Shown here: piece by piece, positions 10,201 through 18,723 of the stretch
Numbering within the stretch: the stretch's first letter is position 1
Layout: the number at the start of each line of letters is the position of its first letter
Assembly (NCBI GenBank): GCA_964512995.1
Contig: CAZELM010000025.1
Span: forward strand, 1-64,000
Reading direction: 5' to 3'
Origin: CAZELM01 sp964512995
GTDB taxonomy: Bacteria; CSSED10-310
Length of the DNA stretch: 64,000 bases
Made by a program: the position numbers and the translations under genes
Notes under the pieces: model-generated
The model's input: only the letters and a program-made list of their open reading frames with translations
What the model was told of the DNA's origin: nothing
Database searches by the model: none

Positions 10201-10877
10201 AAAAATTTATTCGTAACAATCTCCACAGATTATTGGAATATAAGGCTTTCATCATCAGCGTTAACGATGAATTGTCTAAAGCAGCCAGATCAAATTCGAC
10301 AATTTCTGATTTGAGTGCCGAATTCAATACCCTTCTTAGCCAGGATGTAGTAAAAACCTTCACATCCATTCAGCAGATTGCACAGAAAATTAAAGACGAA
10401 TATTTCGCCCTGATGCAAAGCGCAGCGATTGAAATGGCTGCCAAATACACTCTTTTAGAGAGCGATGCCAAAGCCTTGATTAAAGAAATAAACGCACTGC
10501 CCGCAAATCTCAATACGGGTCCGCTGCAAAAAACCAAAACAATTTTGCAGTTTTCGAGCCAGAGGACGCATTCAAAGGTGGAGATCGATTTTGATGTAAA
10601 AGATAAACATTCTCATTTTACCTATTCAGAAATGCTCTCTTTTATAGATTTGTATTCTGCTAAAACGATTGAACTGGATATCCTTCGCGTGAGCTTAGTA
10701 AGAGAGGCTTCGCCTGAATCAGATACCGGAAAGCCTGAACCGATTGGTATTATAAGAAAATTCGAATCCAGAATTCCCGCACGGAAACTTAAAGTCAGTG
10801 ACTATAAACAATGGCTGCGTCAGGAATTGCAGAAGGTGGCTGGTTTCAGTGATGATGATGAAGTCGAGATTTCGTGA
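7278..10877 (+). CDS. brxC: BREX P-loop ATPase BrxC
   Basis: A 1199-residue protein, the normal size for BrxC. Walker A GFYGSGKS is at about residues 66-73, and an acidic Walker B-like strand (IVFLFDEASEA) at about 248-258. The remainder is long, helical and charged, with a region of probable coiled coil at about 660-720. BrxC is the large ATPase of the BREX complex and is thought to drive or signal recognition of phage DNA with PglX, PglZ and BrxB. The start is GTG at 7278 after a strong AAAGGAGGA. A 138-base gap with GC-rich inverted repeats separates it from pglX, unlike the tight spacing elsewhere in the operon. Confidence 0.92.
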   Translation: MKIKDVLTINLKEDIKSVIDLQNISEEAILTEIDNYIVTDGLAEQYTKFVSTFTSNIVETGVWISGFYGSGKSYFGKLLGYLLSNRTIAGTSARDRILQRFTGITDSDLTINLIANLRTQYCRVVMFDIAKQPHDKGLAFALFQNFLKSINLPENEHGYFLYHLMTEKGYHQIDDFILSELREDWSKIRPNSSRYIKAIKDIFISTDDHSEIDYSIRMTTILGEMRTFSASRLKEELFKYIQISNDEKIVFLFDEASEAIAQNKFSLLDLEGVSESLSSLGGKIWTIAIAQEKLDDVINNSNVNRAQLTKVTDRFKTKIHLEATEIDEIIRNRLLKKNENAIQELKKHYQINSGKITEHAALSATGITKTDKSDSYLTYYPFYKYQFDLMQNFLFGTKGYASSKVAARGMLITTFDILRRELQDDDLFGVATGWQITRQAQPQPPVRLVNKYDNAEKILKENKSSVSGRRLLETIHFLEEAEVAPTTLPNIVKSFVKEPEDIHKSQSTIAQALADLCEAKVLLVSNNTYRITSDIEQRLLDEMQGFAVQGFVKKKKIVSAYKSSAMIKCLAQCSDNNQPYDFYITTDNDDELTSPSLKQLKIKVKSLYNLSDDRVSEIEALRARHQNDKDLIWTIPDNCSFKEIDKLIDEIERITYLEQKYSNPQSDEGAVVRNFTAARQEKENRLRDLIEYSLKESAVIYLFNIYQLNRDNWNVILPAQQQQVIQNVYTKRLESQLSDSVAAGIIKEANAGRLHSYFHGKDFQFFDTRGTFIGDNLKVTGEILFKMRNTFVDGSTLEKELLNPPTGFAFGTLISTVAALMRAGKIMAKHNGEEKFSWRDDGVSGIFSNIREFRKASFKAIARSLSAQQKNEIVTTLQDLKCEEHIREKIDWNSNDFDLSNAVRELARRFCNKVDDMRKQNKEFDHLFPDIETQKEPLASFTGAVSESNYIGRAEIFLTKKSAYIKSVQAIEKIEKFIRNNLHRLLEYKAFIISVNDELSKAARSNSTISDLSAEFNTLLSQDVVKTFTSIQQIAQKIKDEYFALMQSAAIEMAAKYTLLESDAKALIKEINALPANLNTGPLQKTKTILQFSSQRTHSKVEIDFDVKDKHSHFTYSEMLSFIDLYSAKTIELDILRVSLVREASPESDTGKPEPIGIIRKFESRIPARKLKVSDYKQWLRQELQKVAGFSDDDEVEIS

Positions 10878-10879
10878 GA

Positions 10880-11005
10880 ATAGAACGCGGATGAGGCGGA
10901 TTGAACGGATGAACGCGGATAAGATTTTTAAAAATAATTTAAAAAAAATCAGCGTATATCCGCGCTGCGAAGCATCCGCGTCATCCGCGTGCAAAAGAAT
11001 TGACA
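10880..11005. repeat. GC-rich inverted repeat tract between brxC and pglX
   Basis: The left half repeats ACGCGGATGA/GGCGGAT-like units (10886-10921). The right half repeats the complement as ATCCGCGCTGC, CATCCGCGTC and ATCCGCGTGC (10957-10991). An AT-rich hinge lies between. The tract could form a long imperfect hairpin in the transcript. Similar CGCGGAT-rich intergenic repeats occur in many bacterial genomes; this copy is stranded in an otherwise AT-rich operon. Confidence 0.6.
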
Positions 11006-11015
11006 GGAAAACACC

Positions 11016-14000
11016 ATGAAATTAGCAGACCACGCAGAGCATATCCGCCAGCTCATTGATAAAGCATTCCGTAACCGTTTGGGAAGAATGGGAGTTAATT
11101 ACGAATTAGGAATTAGGAATTACGAATTACAAATTAGGAATTACGAATTGGGAAATACGAATCACGAATTAGTGATGACGGAGGAGAGAAGAAGAATTAT
11201 AGATGTTCTGAAGGCTTTGGGGGATGAAACGGGCAGTGAAAAGGCCGCCTATGAAAAACTGGTGGAAGAACTGACCTTCACCCTTTTCAATCGGCTGGCA
11301 GCGCTCAAGGTCATGGAAGCCCATACCATGCACCCCGAAATCATCACCCGCAGAAGCCAGCATGGCGACCGTTCATTTGCACACGTTTTATGGCTGGAAC
11401 AAAATCCCGACAGACGGAATGACGAGCAGGAGGGTCTGCCGAGTTTTCTTGAAGACCAGTTATCTGCCCTTGCCAATGAAATCCCGCTTTTAGGTCCTCA
11501 CCATCCTTACCACTTACTGCCAACGGCGATTGAGTTAAACGGGATCATAAATGCGTTCAATCAGGTTGAAACCGATCCCCAGGTGGAAACGGACATCTGG
11601 AAAAGCGATGACGTTTTGGGCTGGCTTTATGAAAGCTACAACAACTACAAGAAACGAGCGCACAAAGAGAGCGGTGATAAGACAGAATACAACAAGGTCA
11701 GCATCCAAAGCCAGGTGTATACGCCACATTGGGTGGTCAAGTTTCTGGTGGATAACAGCCTGGGAAAACTCTATCTGGAAATGTTTCCTGATTCTGCCAT
11801 CAAAGAGAAATACAGAATTGCCAATGCACCCCAAACACAGACCAGGGTCAGAAAACCGCTTACGGAAATTCGCATCATCGATCCGGCGGTGGGATCGGGC
11901 AATTTTTTGCTGTATGCATTCGATCTGTTTTGCGATCTGTATATGGATCAGATTGATAATTATGGCTCGGATTACGATGAATCTGAGATCCCGGACCTGA
12001 TTATCCGTCATAACCTGCACGGAGTGGATCTGGACGACCGGGCAGTGCAATTGGCTCAGTTGGGTTTATACATCAAAGCCAAACGCAAAAAGCGATCTGC
12101 CAAAATTGAACGATTCAATGTGGTGAGTTCCGATTTCTTTTTACCGGAATACTCGGAGGTCAAACATCTTTTTGAAAATGGCGATAAACTCAGTCCTGAA
12201 CTGGAAAAAATCGTCACTGATTTATGGGTAGACCTTCAACAGGCTTTCAAGTTCGGATCGTTGATACGGCTGGAGGAAAAGTTCAGTCTGAAACTGCATG
12301 GCCTGGTGGATAAAGAACTGGAAGGGCTCCCAGGGCTTTTCACAAAACAAATCCTTGCCGGATACGAACAATTCCGTTCGACGTTCTTTGCCAACCTGCA
12401 AAAAGCCGTAACCCAGAACACAGACAAGCAAGGGGTTACTTTTCTAAACACGAAAACACAGGATGCCATTACCTTTCTGCAGTTGCTGACGCAGAAATAC
12501 GATGTGGCGGTTGCCAATCCGCCTTATACAGACAGTGCTGACTTTGGACCGGAACTGAAGACGTTTCTCGATGAAAACTATAAGAAACCGCATAAGTTCA
12601 ACTCAAATTTGTATGCGACGTTTATTAAACGATGCTTTGAGATGATTGACGAAAAAGGTAAAATGGCTTTAATACACCCCTTAACTTTTATGTACATAAA
12701 ATCCTTTATAGATGTTCGGAAGTTAATAATTAATAATCTTCATATAAATGTTCTTGTCGAATTTGGAATGGGTGGATTATTCCCACAAAACATTTTTGTA
12801 GATCCTGCTTTTTATGTGTTTGAATCCAAAAAGCATTCAGTGTCAGATTCGGTTTTTATTTCCCTTGATCAATATTCAAATACATTTAATCAAACAAATA
12901 AAAAAGCATATTTACTTGATTCTATCGAAGATTTTATTAATGGAAAACCTAATAAACACTTGTTTATACTATCGCAAGACAAACTTAAAATCATCGAAAG
13001 CTGGCCATTTATTTATTGGATTAGCGATGGATTTCGAGAGAAGTTTAAAGGAAAAATGATACAAGATCTGTTTGATCCTGCTCAAGGAGCTGCAACAACT
13101 GATAACAATAGATTCCTGAGATTTTGGTGGGAAATAAACTTCGATTCTATTTCACGAGATTATAAAACGGAGCATAAAAGGTGGGTACTTTATTCAAAAG
13201 GAGGACCATTTAAAAGATGGTATGGTAATTTATGGCTTGTAATTGACTGGAACAATAATGGTCAAGACTTATTGAACTCAGGCGCAGTTCTTAGAAATTC
13301 TGAATTTTATTTTAAAGAAGGAGTAACTTATTCTGCCAGTGGCGCAAAAGGTGCCTCGTACAGGTATCTACCTAATAATTGTATTTTTGATACTGGTGGT
13401 TCTTGTATTTTTTGTTTCAAGGAGATTCGAAATCTATATTATCTATGTGCTTTTCTAAATTCTACTCTCGCTTCTTATATTGTTGATTGTTTGAATCCTA
13501 CCGTGAATACCCAGGTTGGTGATTTACAGCGGGTTCCATTTGCAATACCATCAAAAAAACAAGAAGATAAGGTAACTGCTTTAGCTGCGCATAATATTTA
13601 CATAAATAAACAACTCAATTCATATAGAATCAACGAAATGAATTTTTCTAAAACTCCGCTTAATTTTTACAGCTCCGCATCTTTGGATGACAGACTATTT
13701 GTTCATCTGAATTTCGAAAACGCACAAAATACTATCATTCTTCTCAACGAAGCCATCATCAATGATCTTATCTTTGAAGTCTACGCTCTTAGCCCGGAAG
13801 ATCGATTACAAGTTGAAATCAAAATGGGGAAACTAGTAGGCGAACTGCCAGTCAATTACGAATTGCGAATTAGGAATGACGAATGGGAAAAAATTAAACG
13901 TGAATTAGGAATCACAAAAGAGCAGGAGGATTTTGTAGACAATTTGCCTTCGATAGAATTTGAAGAAGATAAAATCAGGGAGATAAAAGAAGGTTTCTCC

Positions 14001-14762
14001 ACTCTCTATCAGTCCAACAACGATCTGGAAGAGTTCTGTATCCGCCACGAGGTCAATCCCATCAATGTCTGGTTTTGGTTCAAAGAGAGCAAGGTTCTCC
14101 CACCCGCTCGTGCCGCAGAAATCGCCATGGAATTCATTGCCGATGCCTGCCGGACGATCCTGATGGAAGATGAAGATGGCATCATTCCTTTGGTTGGTTT
14201 ACCGGGTGAACCGCGTTTATTGGACAGGCTGGAGCAGCACTGCCAAGATCAGGGGTTTACCGATGCCCAGTTCATGCAACTGGATGGATTGTTGGGTCGA
14301 CCTATAGATGAATACCTTGAGGATCATTTTTTTGATGATTTTAGTAATTTGCTGAATCTATTTCGTCATTTACCCAAAACTCCGTTCATCTGGCACTTGA
14401 GCAGCGGCGAATATCAGGGATTTGAAGCCTACATCATCATCTATAAATGGAACCGGGACAGCTTATACAAACTCAAAACCCGATACCTGAGCAAACGGAT
14501 TGAAACCCTTGAATATCGTCAGATACAACTTCAGGGCAGCGATACGGCACAAGCCCAAAACGAAAAAGAAACCATCCGGTTGCAGTTGCAGGAAATTGCC
14601 GAGTTTACCCAAAAGATAGATGAACTCATCGCAGAAGGATACGATCCCAAGCTGGACGATGGTGTGGGAAAGAACATCGCGCCTTTGCAGAAAAAAGGCA
14701 TGCTGCGATGTGAGGTGTTGAATAAAAAGCAATTAGACAAATATTTAAAGGCGGACTGGTAG
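11016..14762 (+). CDS. pglX: BREX adenine-specific DNA methyltransferase PglX
   Basis: A 1248-residue methyltransferase, the usual PglX length. The SAM-binding motif DPAVGSGNF is at about 289-297 and the catalytic NPPY at 501-504, the N6-adenine pattern. The methylase marks host DNA at a specific site so BREX can tell it from phage DNA. Two features are odd. Residues 27-52 and about 945-960 contain NYEL-type repeats that look inserted. DNA from about 12640 to 13740, covering the presumed target-recognition domain, is much more AT-rich than the rest of the gene. The C-terminal 350 residues are helical and charged. The ATG at 11016 follows ACAGGAAAACACC. The next gene starts 21 bases after its stop. 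Confidence 0.93.
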   Translation: MKLADHAEHIRQLIDKAFRNRLGRMGVNYELGIRNYELQIRNYELGNTNHELVMTEERRRIIDVLKALGDETGSEKAAYEKLVEELTFTLFNRLAALKVMEAHTMHPEIITRRSQHGDRSFAHVLWLEQNPDRRNDEQEGLPSFLEDQLSALANEIPLLGPHHPYHLLPTAIELNGIINAFNQVETDPQVETDIWKSDDVLGWLYESYNNYKKRAHKESGDKTEYNKVSIQSQVYTPHWVVKFLVDNSLGKLYLEMFPDSAIKEKYRIANAPQTQTRVRKPLTEIRIIDPAVGSGNFLLYAFDLFCDLYMDQIDNYGSDYDESEIPDLIIRHNLHGVDLDDRAVQLAQLGLYIKAKRKKRSAKIERFNVVSSDFFLPEYSEVKHLFENGDKLSPELEKIVTDLWVDLQQAFKFGSLIRLEEKFSLKLHGLVDKELEGLPGLFTKQILAGYEQFRSTFFANLQKAVTQNTDKQGVTFLNTKTQDAITFLQLLTQKYDVAVANPPYTDSADFGPELKTFLDENYKKPHKFNSNLYATFIKRCFEMIDEKGKMALIHPLTFMYIKSFIDVRKLIINNLHINVLVEFGMGGLFPQNIFVDPAFYVFESKKHSVSDSVFISLDQYSNTFNQTNKKAYLLDSIEDFINGKPNKHLFILSQDKLKIIESWPFIYWISDGFREKFKGKMIQDLFDPAQGAATTDNNRFLRFWWEINFDSISRDYKTEHKRWVLYSKGGPFKRWYGNLWLVIDWNNNGQDLLNSGAVLRNSEFYFKEGVTYSASGAKGASYRYLPNNCIFDTGGSCIFCFKEIRNLYYLCAFLNSTLASYIVDCLNPTVNTQVGDLQRVPFAIPSKKQEDKVTALAAHNIYINKQLNSYRINEMNFSKTPLNFYSSASLDDRLFVHLNFENAQNTIILLNEAIINDLIFEVYALSPEDRLQVEIKMGKLVGELPVNYELRIRNDEWEKIKRELGITKEQEDFVDNLPSIEFEEDKIREIKEGFSTLYQSNNDLEEFCIRHEVNPINVWFWFKESKVLPPARAAEIAMEFIADACRTILMEDEDGIIPLVGLPGEPRLLDRLEQHCQDQGFTDAQFMQLDGLLGRPIDEYLEDHFFDDFSNLLNLFRHLPKTPFIWHLSSGEYQGFEAYIIIYKWNRDSLYKLKTRYLSKRIETLEYRQIQLQGSDTAQAQNEKETIRLQLQEIAEFTQKIDELIAEGYDPKLDDGVGKNIAPLQKKGMLRCEVLNKKQLDKYLKADW
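11096..11173 (+). repeat. In-frame 21-bp NYELGIR repeat inside pglX
   Basis: Four consecutive degenerate units read NYELGIR, NYELQIR, NYELGNT and NHELV, a 21-base period built on GAATTACGAATTAGGAATTA-like DNA. The repeat replaces no visible domain, is in frame, and interrupts the N-terminal region of PglX between two helical segments. A single further unit (VNYELRIRND) occurs near 13850-13885. Confidence 0.75.
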
Positions 14763-14783
14763 GGAAAATAGAGAGGACTCGAA

Positions 14784-16460
14784 ATGGAAATCGAGCAGAT
14801 ACAAAAGCTTATTCAGACTGGTGAATGCCTGAAGATTGAATTCAAAGCGGCAACGGACACCGTTCCCGCATCGCTATATCCGACCGTGGTTGCATTTTCA
14901 AATACCGATGGCGGAACGATACTTCTTGGAGTCGAAGATGATGGCAAAATTACCGGTATAAAACAGGAAGCGATTGACAAGCTGCAAAAAGACATCGTAA
15001 GCGCTCTAAACTCGCGTGATTGTATAAATCCTCCTTTATATGTTCACCCACTCATCGTACAACATGAGGACGGACTTGTACTTGCCATACAGGTGCAGGC
15101 AAGCAGCCAGGTGCATGACCATGCTGGAAAAATTTACATCCGCGAGTTCGAATGCGATCTCGATATTACAAAAGACCAGCATAAAACTAGCGATCTCTAC
15201 CTTCGTAAGCGAACTTTTTTTACGGAGGCACAGATTTATCCTCATCTTTCAATACAGGATCTCGATCCAGGTCTATTTGATAAAGCGCGGCAACTCATCC
15301 GGAATTATCGTAGCGATCACCCGTGGCTCCTCGTGAGCAACGAGCAATTGCTAAAAGATTCGATTCTCTGGAGAAAAGATTTCAACACCGGGCAGGAGGG
15401 GTTAACGCTTGCGGCAGCATTAATATTTGGCAAGGAATCGACTATTCAGAGCCTTCTTCCAGCATATAAGGTGGAAGGAATGGTGCGGAGGGTAAACAAA
15501 GATCGGTGGGATGACCGCATTACGCTTCGAAAGAATCTGATCGATACCTATCTCGAATTGAAACTTTTCATAAACCGCCATCTTTCGGAAAAGTTCTACC
15601 TTGAAGGTGATCAACGCATTGATTTACGGGATAAGATATTTCGTGAAGTGATCGGCAATATCATCGTTCATCGTGAATATACCAGCGCATTATCCACGGA
15701 TCTGATCATCACGGATAGCGACGTGATCACCACAAATCCTAACAAGTCTTTGTTTCATGGTCCGATTGATCCCGGCAGTTTTAATCCATTCCCGAAAAAT
15801 CCAAATATCAGAAAGTTTTTTACTGCATTCGGTTGGACCGATGAAATAGGTTCGGGCATCCGGAATACGTATAAATATCTTCCTCTTTATGTGCAGAACG
15901 CAAAACCGGTTTTTAGCGAAGATGACACTTTCAAAATAACCATCCCGCTAATGTGGAATTCTCTGGATAATTATTTTTCCGATTTCCATGCATGGCTTGG
16001 ATTACCTGAAACATCCATCTCCCATTTTAAAAAAGGGGTAGCCAATATCGTTCTTCCTGCATCTCTTTCAGGGACGCCCTGGGCAAAAATCCTTTTATTT
16101 CTGGTACCCAGCTGGCATCGAAAAGGTACCCAGTTGCGCTGTTTGAAATGGCCTGAAAATCAATCATTTACTGAAGATGAAATCAAAAAAGCATCCAGTC
16201 GATCCGAAAAAGGTATCCACCTTTTAAAGAAGAAAGGATGGTATCTGGTCAGCATTTTAGCGCTTACAGCAGAGCCGGTCAGAATGAGAAAACTGATGGA
16301 ATGGATAGGGTATAAAAATGAAAAGACCTTCCGAGATAACTACCTCAAACCTTTACGGGAAGCCGAATTAATTGCATTAACCATTCCTGAACAGCCGACA
16401 AATCCGGAGAACAAATATTCCATAACCGAAAAAGGCAAACTTTTTCTGGGCGGAGGCTGA
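14784..16460 (+). CDS. Schlafen/AlbA_2-type ATP-binding regulator within BREX
   Basis: A 558-residue protein. Residues about 10-130 form an AlbA_2 (Schlafen AAA_4) domain: E-x-K near the start (IEFKAA), AFSNTDGGTILLGVEDDG, then the YIR/YLRKR strands. A middle ATP-binding-like region (about 260-390) contains FREVIGNIIVHREY and DEIGSGIRN, as in the HATPase_c_4 part of these proteins. The C-terminal 120 residues look like winged helices. Such genes are frequent passengers between pglX and pglZ in type 1 BREX and have been proposed as regulators or accessory effectors. It is 21 bases after pglX and 11 before pglZ, so co-transcribed. Confidence 0.82.
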   Translation: MEIEQIQKLIQTGECLKIEFKAATDTVPASLYPTVVAFSNTDGGTILLGVEDDGKITGIKQEAIDKLQKDIVSALNSRDCINPPLYVHPLIVQHEDGLVLAIQVQASSQVHDHAGKIYIREFECDLDITKDQHKTSDLYLRKRTFFTEAQIYPHLSIQDLDPGLFDKARQLIRNYRSDHPWLLVSNEQLLKDSILWRKDFNTGQEGLTLAAALIFGKESTIQSLLPAYKVEGMVRRVNKDRWDDRITLRKNLIDTYLELKLFINRHLSEKFYLEGDQRIDLRDKIFREVIGNIIVHREYTSALSTDLIITDSDVITTNPNKSLFHGPIDPGSFNPFPKNPNIRKFFTAFGWTDEIGSGIRNTYKYLPLYVQNAKPVFSEDDTFKITIPLMWNSLDNYFSDFHAWLGLPETSISHFKKGVANIVLPASLSGTPWAKILLFLVPSWHRKGTQLRCLKWPENQSFTEDEIKKASSRSEKGIHLLKKKGWYLVSILALTAEPVRMRKLMEWIGYKNEKTFRDNYLKPLREAELIALTIPEQPTNPENKYSITEKGKLFLGGG

Positions 16461-16471
16461 GGAGTTTTAGA

Positions 16472-18709
16472 ATGATCGATAAATGGTTTCTGGAAGATAT
16501 AAAACATCTGATTTCGCATCGTAATCGAGTCGTTATTTTAGACCCAAACGGGCAATGCGAATTTTTACTGAAATTATTACCTCGGGATTTCGCAGTAATA
16601 AAAACAGACAGTAAACTTAGCGAACAATGGCAAAGAGTAAAAGAAGAACTTTTCTTGCGCCATGAAACCGAAACCAGGCATCAAACGGATTCTGTCGTTT
16701 TTTATGTTACCCGTGAAAAAAAGAATCTGAGTTTTTTATTAGACTATTGTTTCACTCACGGCTGTCTGGATCTGAGCACTCCCGCTGAATGGCTGAAAAA
16801 GAAGCTGTTTGACAATACGGGTCTTCAAGTTCCGATGGATAGCTCATTGCTTTTGACCGCAGCCAAAATTGGAATTGGAAAGGACATCGCCTGGTGGAAA
16901 AAAATACTTCAAAATCTTGAAGAATTAGTAACCCTGGACGATGAACTGCTGCCATTTCTGAACAGTCCGGAAACCTTTCTAAATTCCGAAGAACCGGATA
17001 TTCGCAGGTTGTTCGAAGAAAAACTGTTTGAACTTCTGGGACAACCCTACATTGCCAAACCCCCTAAAACCCTTGCCAATGAGATCGTAAAACGATTGTT
17101 TGATGGCCTGGTATACAACGATGTTCCCGCGCCGTTATTGGAAGTCTATTACCACTGGGTTGACAGTGACAGATACAAGCCTTCCCTGGAGCAATATATT
17201 GCTGCATACAAAATGGATTCCGGAGCCAATCCCTGGTCCGCTCATCCCGATCATTGTTTTAACGTTTTGGATGAAAAAGCCTTGCAGCATCTCACCGCCA
17301 ATTTGCGGGATAAATCATTTGTCTCAGAAAAGCTGCGCAGGATAACGCCTCGTGTAAAAAGCACCCGGGCACAAGCGTTTCTGCCTTCTTGGTGGCAGGA
17401 TGTTTTCGAGTTATTGGAATTCGATGGTAAAGCTTTAAACACCTGCAACAGTTTCAATCATATTTTGGAGTTTTATACGCATTCTTTCATAAAAGCTGAC
17501 CGGGCAATCCGGCATTTGTACGCAGCCTTCTTGCAGGAAGAAGCAATGATTCGCCCGTTGCAGGAGTATTATGAAAGCTTGAACCGGGAACTTTTAGCGC
17601 AATGGTTTTCCTGGGTTGCCGATTACAAATCCGATCAGCAGTGTTATTTGATTACCTTGTTAAAAAAGGCTTCTCCGGGATTTGTTGCCATTGTGGGTGA
17701 TGGGATCCGTTACGAAATTGCCGATTTTGTGGCAAATAGTCTGGAAAAACAGTTTAAAGTTGAGAGAGGCATCATGCTGGCTGATCTGCCATCTGTGACC
17801 GACCGCAATATGACCGCTCTTTATACGGGTAGCAATGCGATTCTATCTCAGCATAAAGACCGGGAAAAGTGGCTCCTGGATAAAACAGGAAAACCGATTT
17901 CCTTTATGGATCTCGAAGCAGTGCATTATGGACTTAGAGCTGATTACCTTGTACTTACCTATAAGGACATCGATAGCGCCGGTGAAAAACTGCAGCAGGG
18001 AGCGCTGAAGCTGTTTAATGAATTCGAACAGGTTCTGACAGATAAAATCACGCTGCTTCTCAAAATGGGATACACGGAAGTTCATTTACTGACAGACCAC
18101 GGTTTTGTGCTGACAGGTTTGTTGGATGAAGCTGACAAGATCGAGCCGAATGTGAAAGGAAAAGCGGAAGTGCATGAGCGTTTCCTGCGTACCGTGGAAA
18201 AACAGAGTAACGACGAGTGGATTAAAATTGATTCCCCGTCTGGTGAATTCAGGTATGTTTATGTTTCCAAAAGCCACAGACCATTTAAATCTAAGGGGAA
18301 ATATGGATATTCTCACGGCGGATTTACTCCGCAGGAAGTCGTCATCCCGAATTTTGTTTTTCGCAAACAGGAATCTGCAATACCAGGTTTAAAAGTCACG
18401 ATCATAAATAAAAAAGAGCTGCTGACAGTAGTGGGCAATTTGTTCGTTCTCAAGATACAGGCAGCCTCATCAGCACCAAACATGTTTGCTGTTAATAGAA
18501 AAGTGAAAACAATGATCTTTTCGGGTTCTGTGAATCTCGCCTGCAGCAACATCATTTCAATGGAGCCAGGTAAGGTAGAATCTCTGGAGTTTTCATTCGA
18601 TGGAAAATCCGAAGTTAAAGCGGTTTTACTGGATGCTGAAACTCAGGAGCAGTTGGACAGTTTTTCAATAAAAAAATCCGATGTGAGAGATCTTGGCGGC
18701 TTATTTTAG
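16472..18709 (+). CDS. pglZ: BREX alkaline-phosphatase-like protein PglZ
   Basis: A 745-residue PglZ of the BREX type 1 kind. The alkaline-phosphatase superfamily core lies in the middle: VAIVGDGIRYEIAD near 406-419 with the metal-binding aspartate, DRNMTALYTG near 441, and the second metal site TDHGF near 541-545. The C-terminal 170 residues form a beta-rich domain. PglZ is a core BREX protein; relatives show metal-dependent nuclease or phosphodiesterase activity in vitro. GAGGAGTTTT precedes the ATG. Spacing to the neighbours is 11 and 14 bases, indicating a single transcript with the Schlafen-like gene and brxL. Confidence 0.92.
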   Translation: MIDKWFLEDIKHLISHRNRVVILDPNGQCEFLLKLLPRDFAVIKTDSKLSEQWQRVKEELFLRHETETRHQTDSVVFYVTREKKNLSFLLDYCFTHGCLDLSTPAEWLKKKLFDNTGLQVPMDSSLLLTAAKIGIGKDIAWWKKILQNLEELVTLDDELLPFLNSPETFLNSEEPDIRRLFEEKLFELLGQPYIAKPPKTLANEIVKRLFDGLVYNDVPAPLLEVYYHWVDSDRYKPSLEQYIAAYKMDSGANPWSAHPDHCFNVLDEKALQHLTANLRDKSFVSEKLRRITPRVKSTRAQAFLPSWWQDVFELLEFDGKALNTCNSFNHILEFYTHSFIKADRAIRHLYAAFLQEEAMIRPLQEYYESLNRELLAQWFSWVADYKSDQQCYLITLLKKASPGFVAIVGDGIRYEIADFVANSLEKQFKVERGIMLADLPSVTDRNMTALYTGSNAILSQHKDREKWLLDKTGKPISFMDLEAVHYGLRADYLVLTYKDIDSAGEKLQQGALKLFNEFEQVLTDKITLLLKMGYTEVHLLTDHGFVLTGLLDEADKIEPNVKGKAEVHERFLRTVEKQSNDEWIKIDSPSGEFRYVYVSKSHRPFKSKGKYGYSHGGFTPQEVVIPNFVFRKQESAIPGLKVTIINKKELLTVVGNLFVLKIQAASSAPNMFAVNRKVKTMIFSGSVNLACSNIISMEPGKVESLEFSFDGKSEVKAVLLDAETQEQLDSFSIKKSDVRDLGGLF

Positions 18710-18723
18710 ATGGAGAATGAGAT

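Noticed and set aside
10798..11019. 73-codon plus-strand frame between brxC and pglX
   Set aside because: It is formed by the inverted repeat tract and the brxC end, with no family match.
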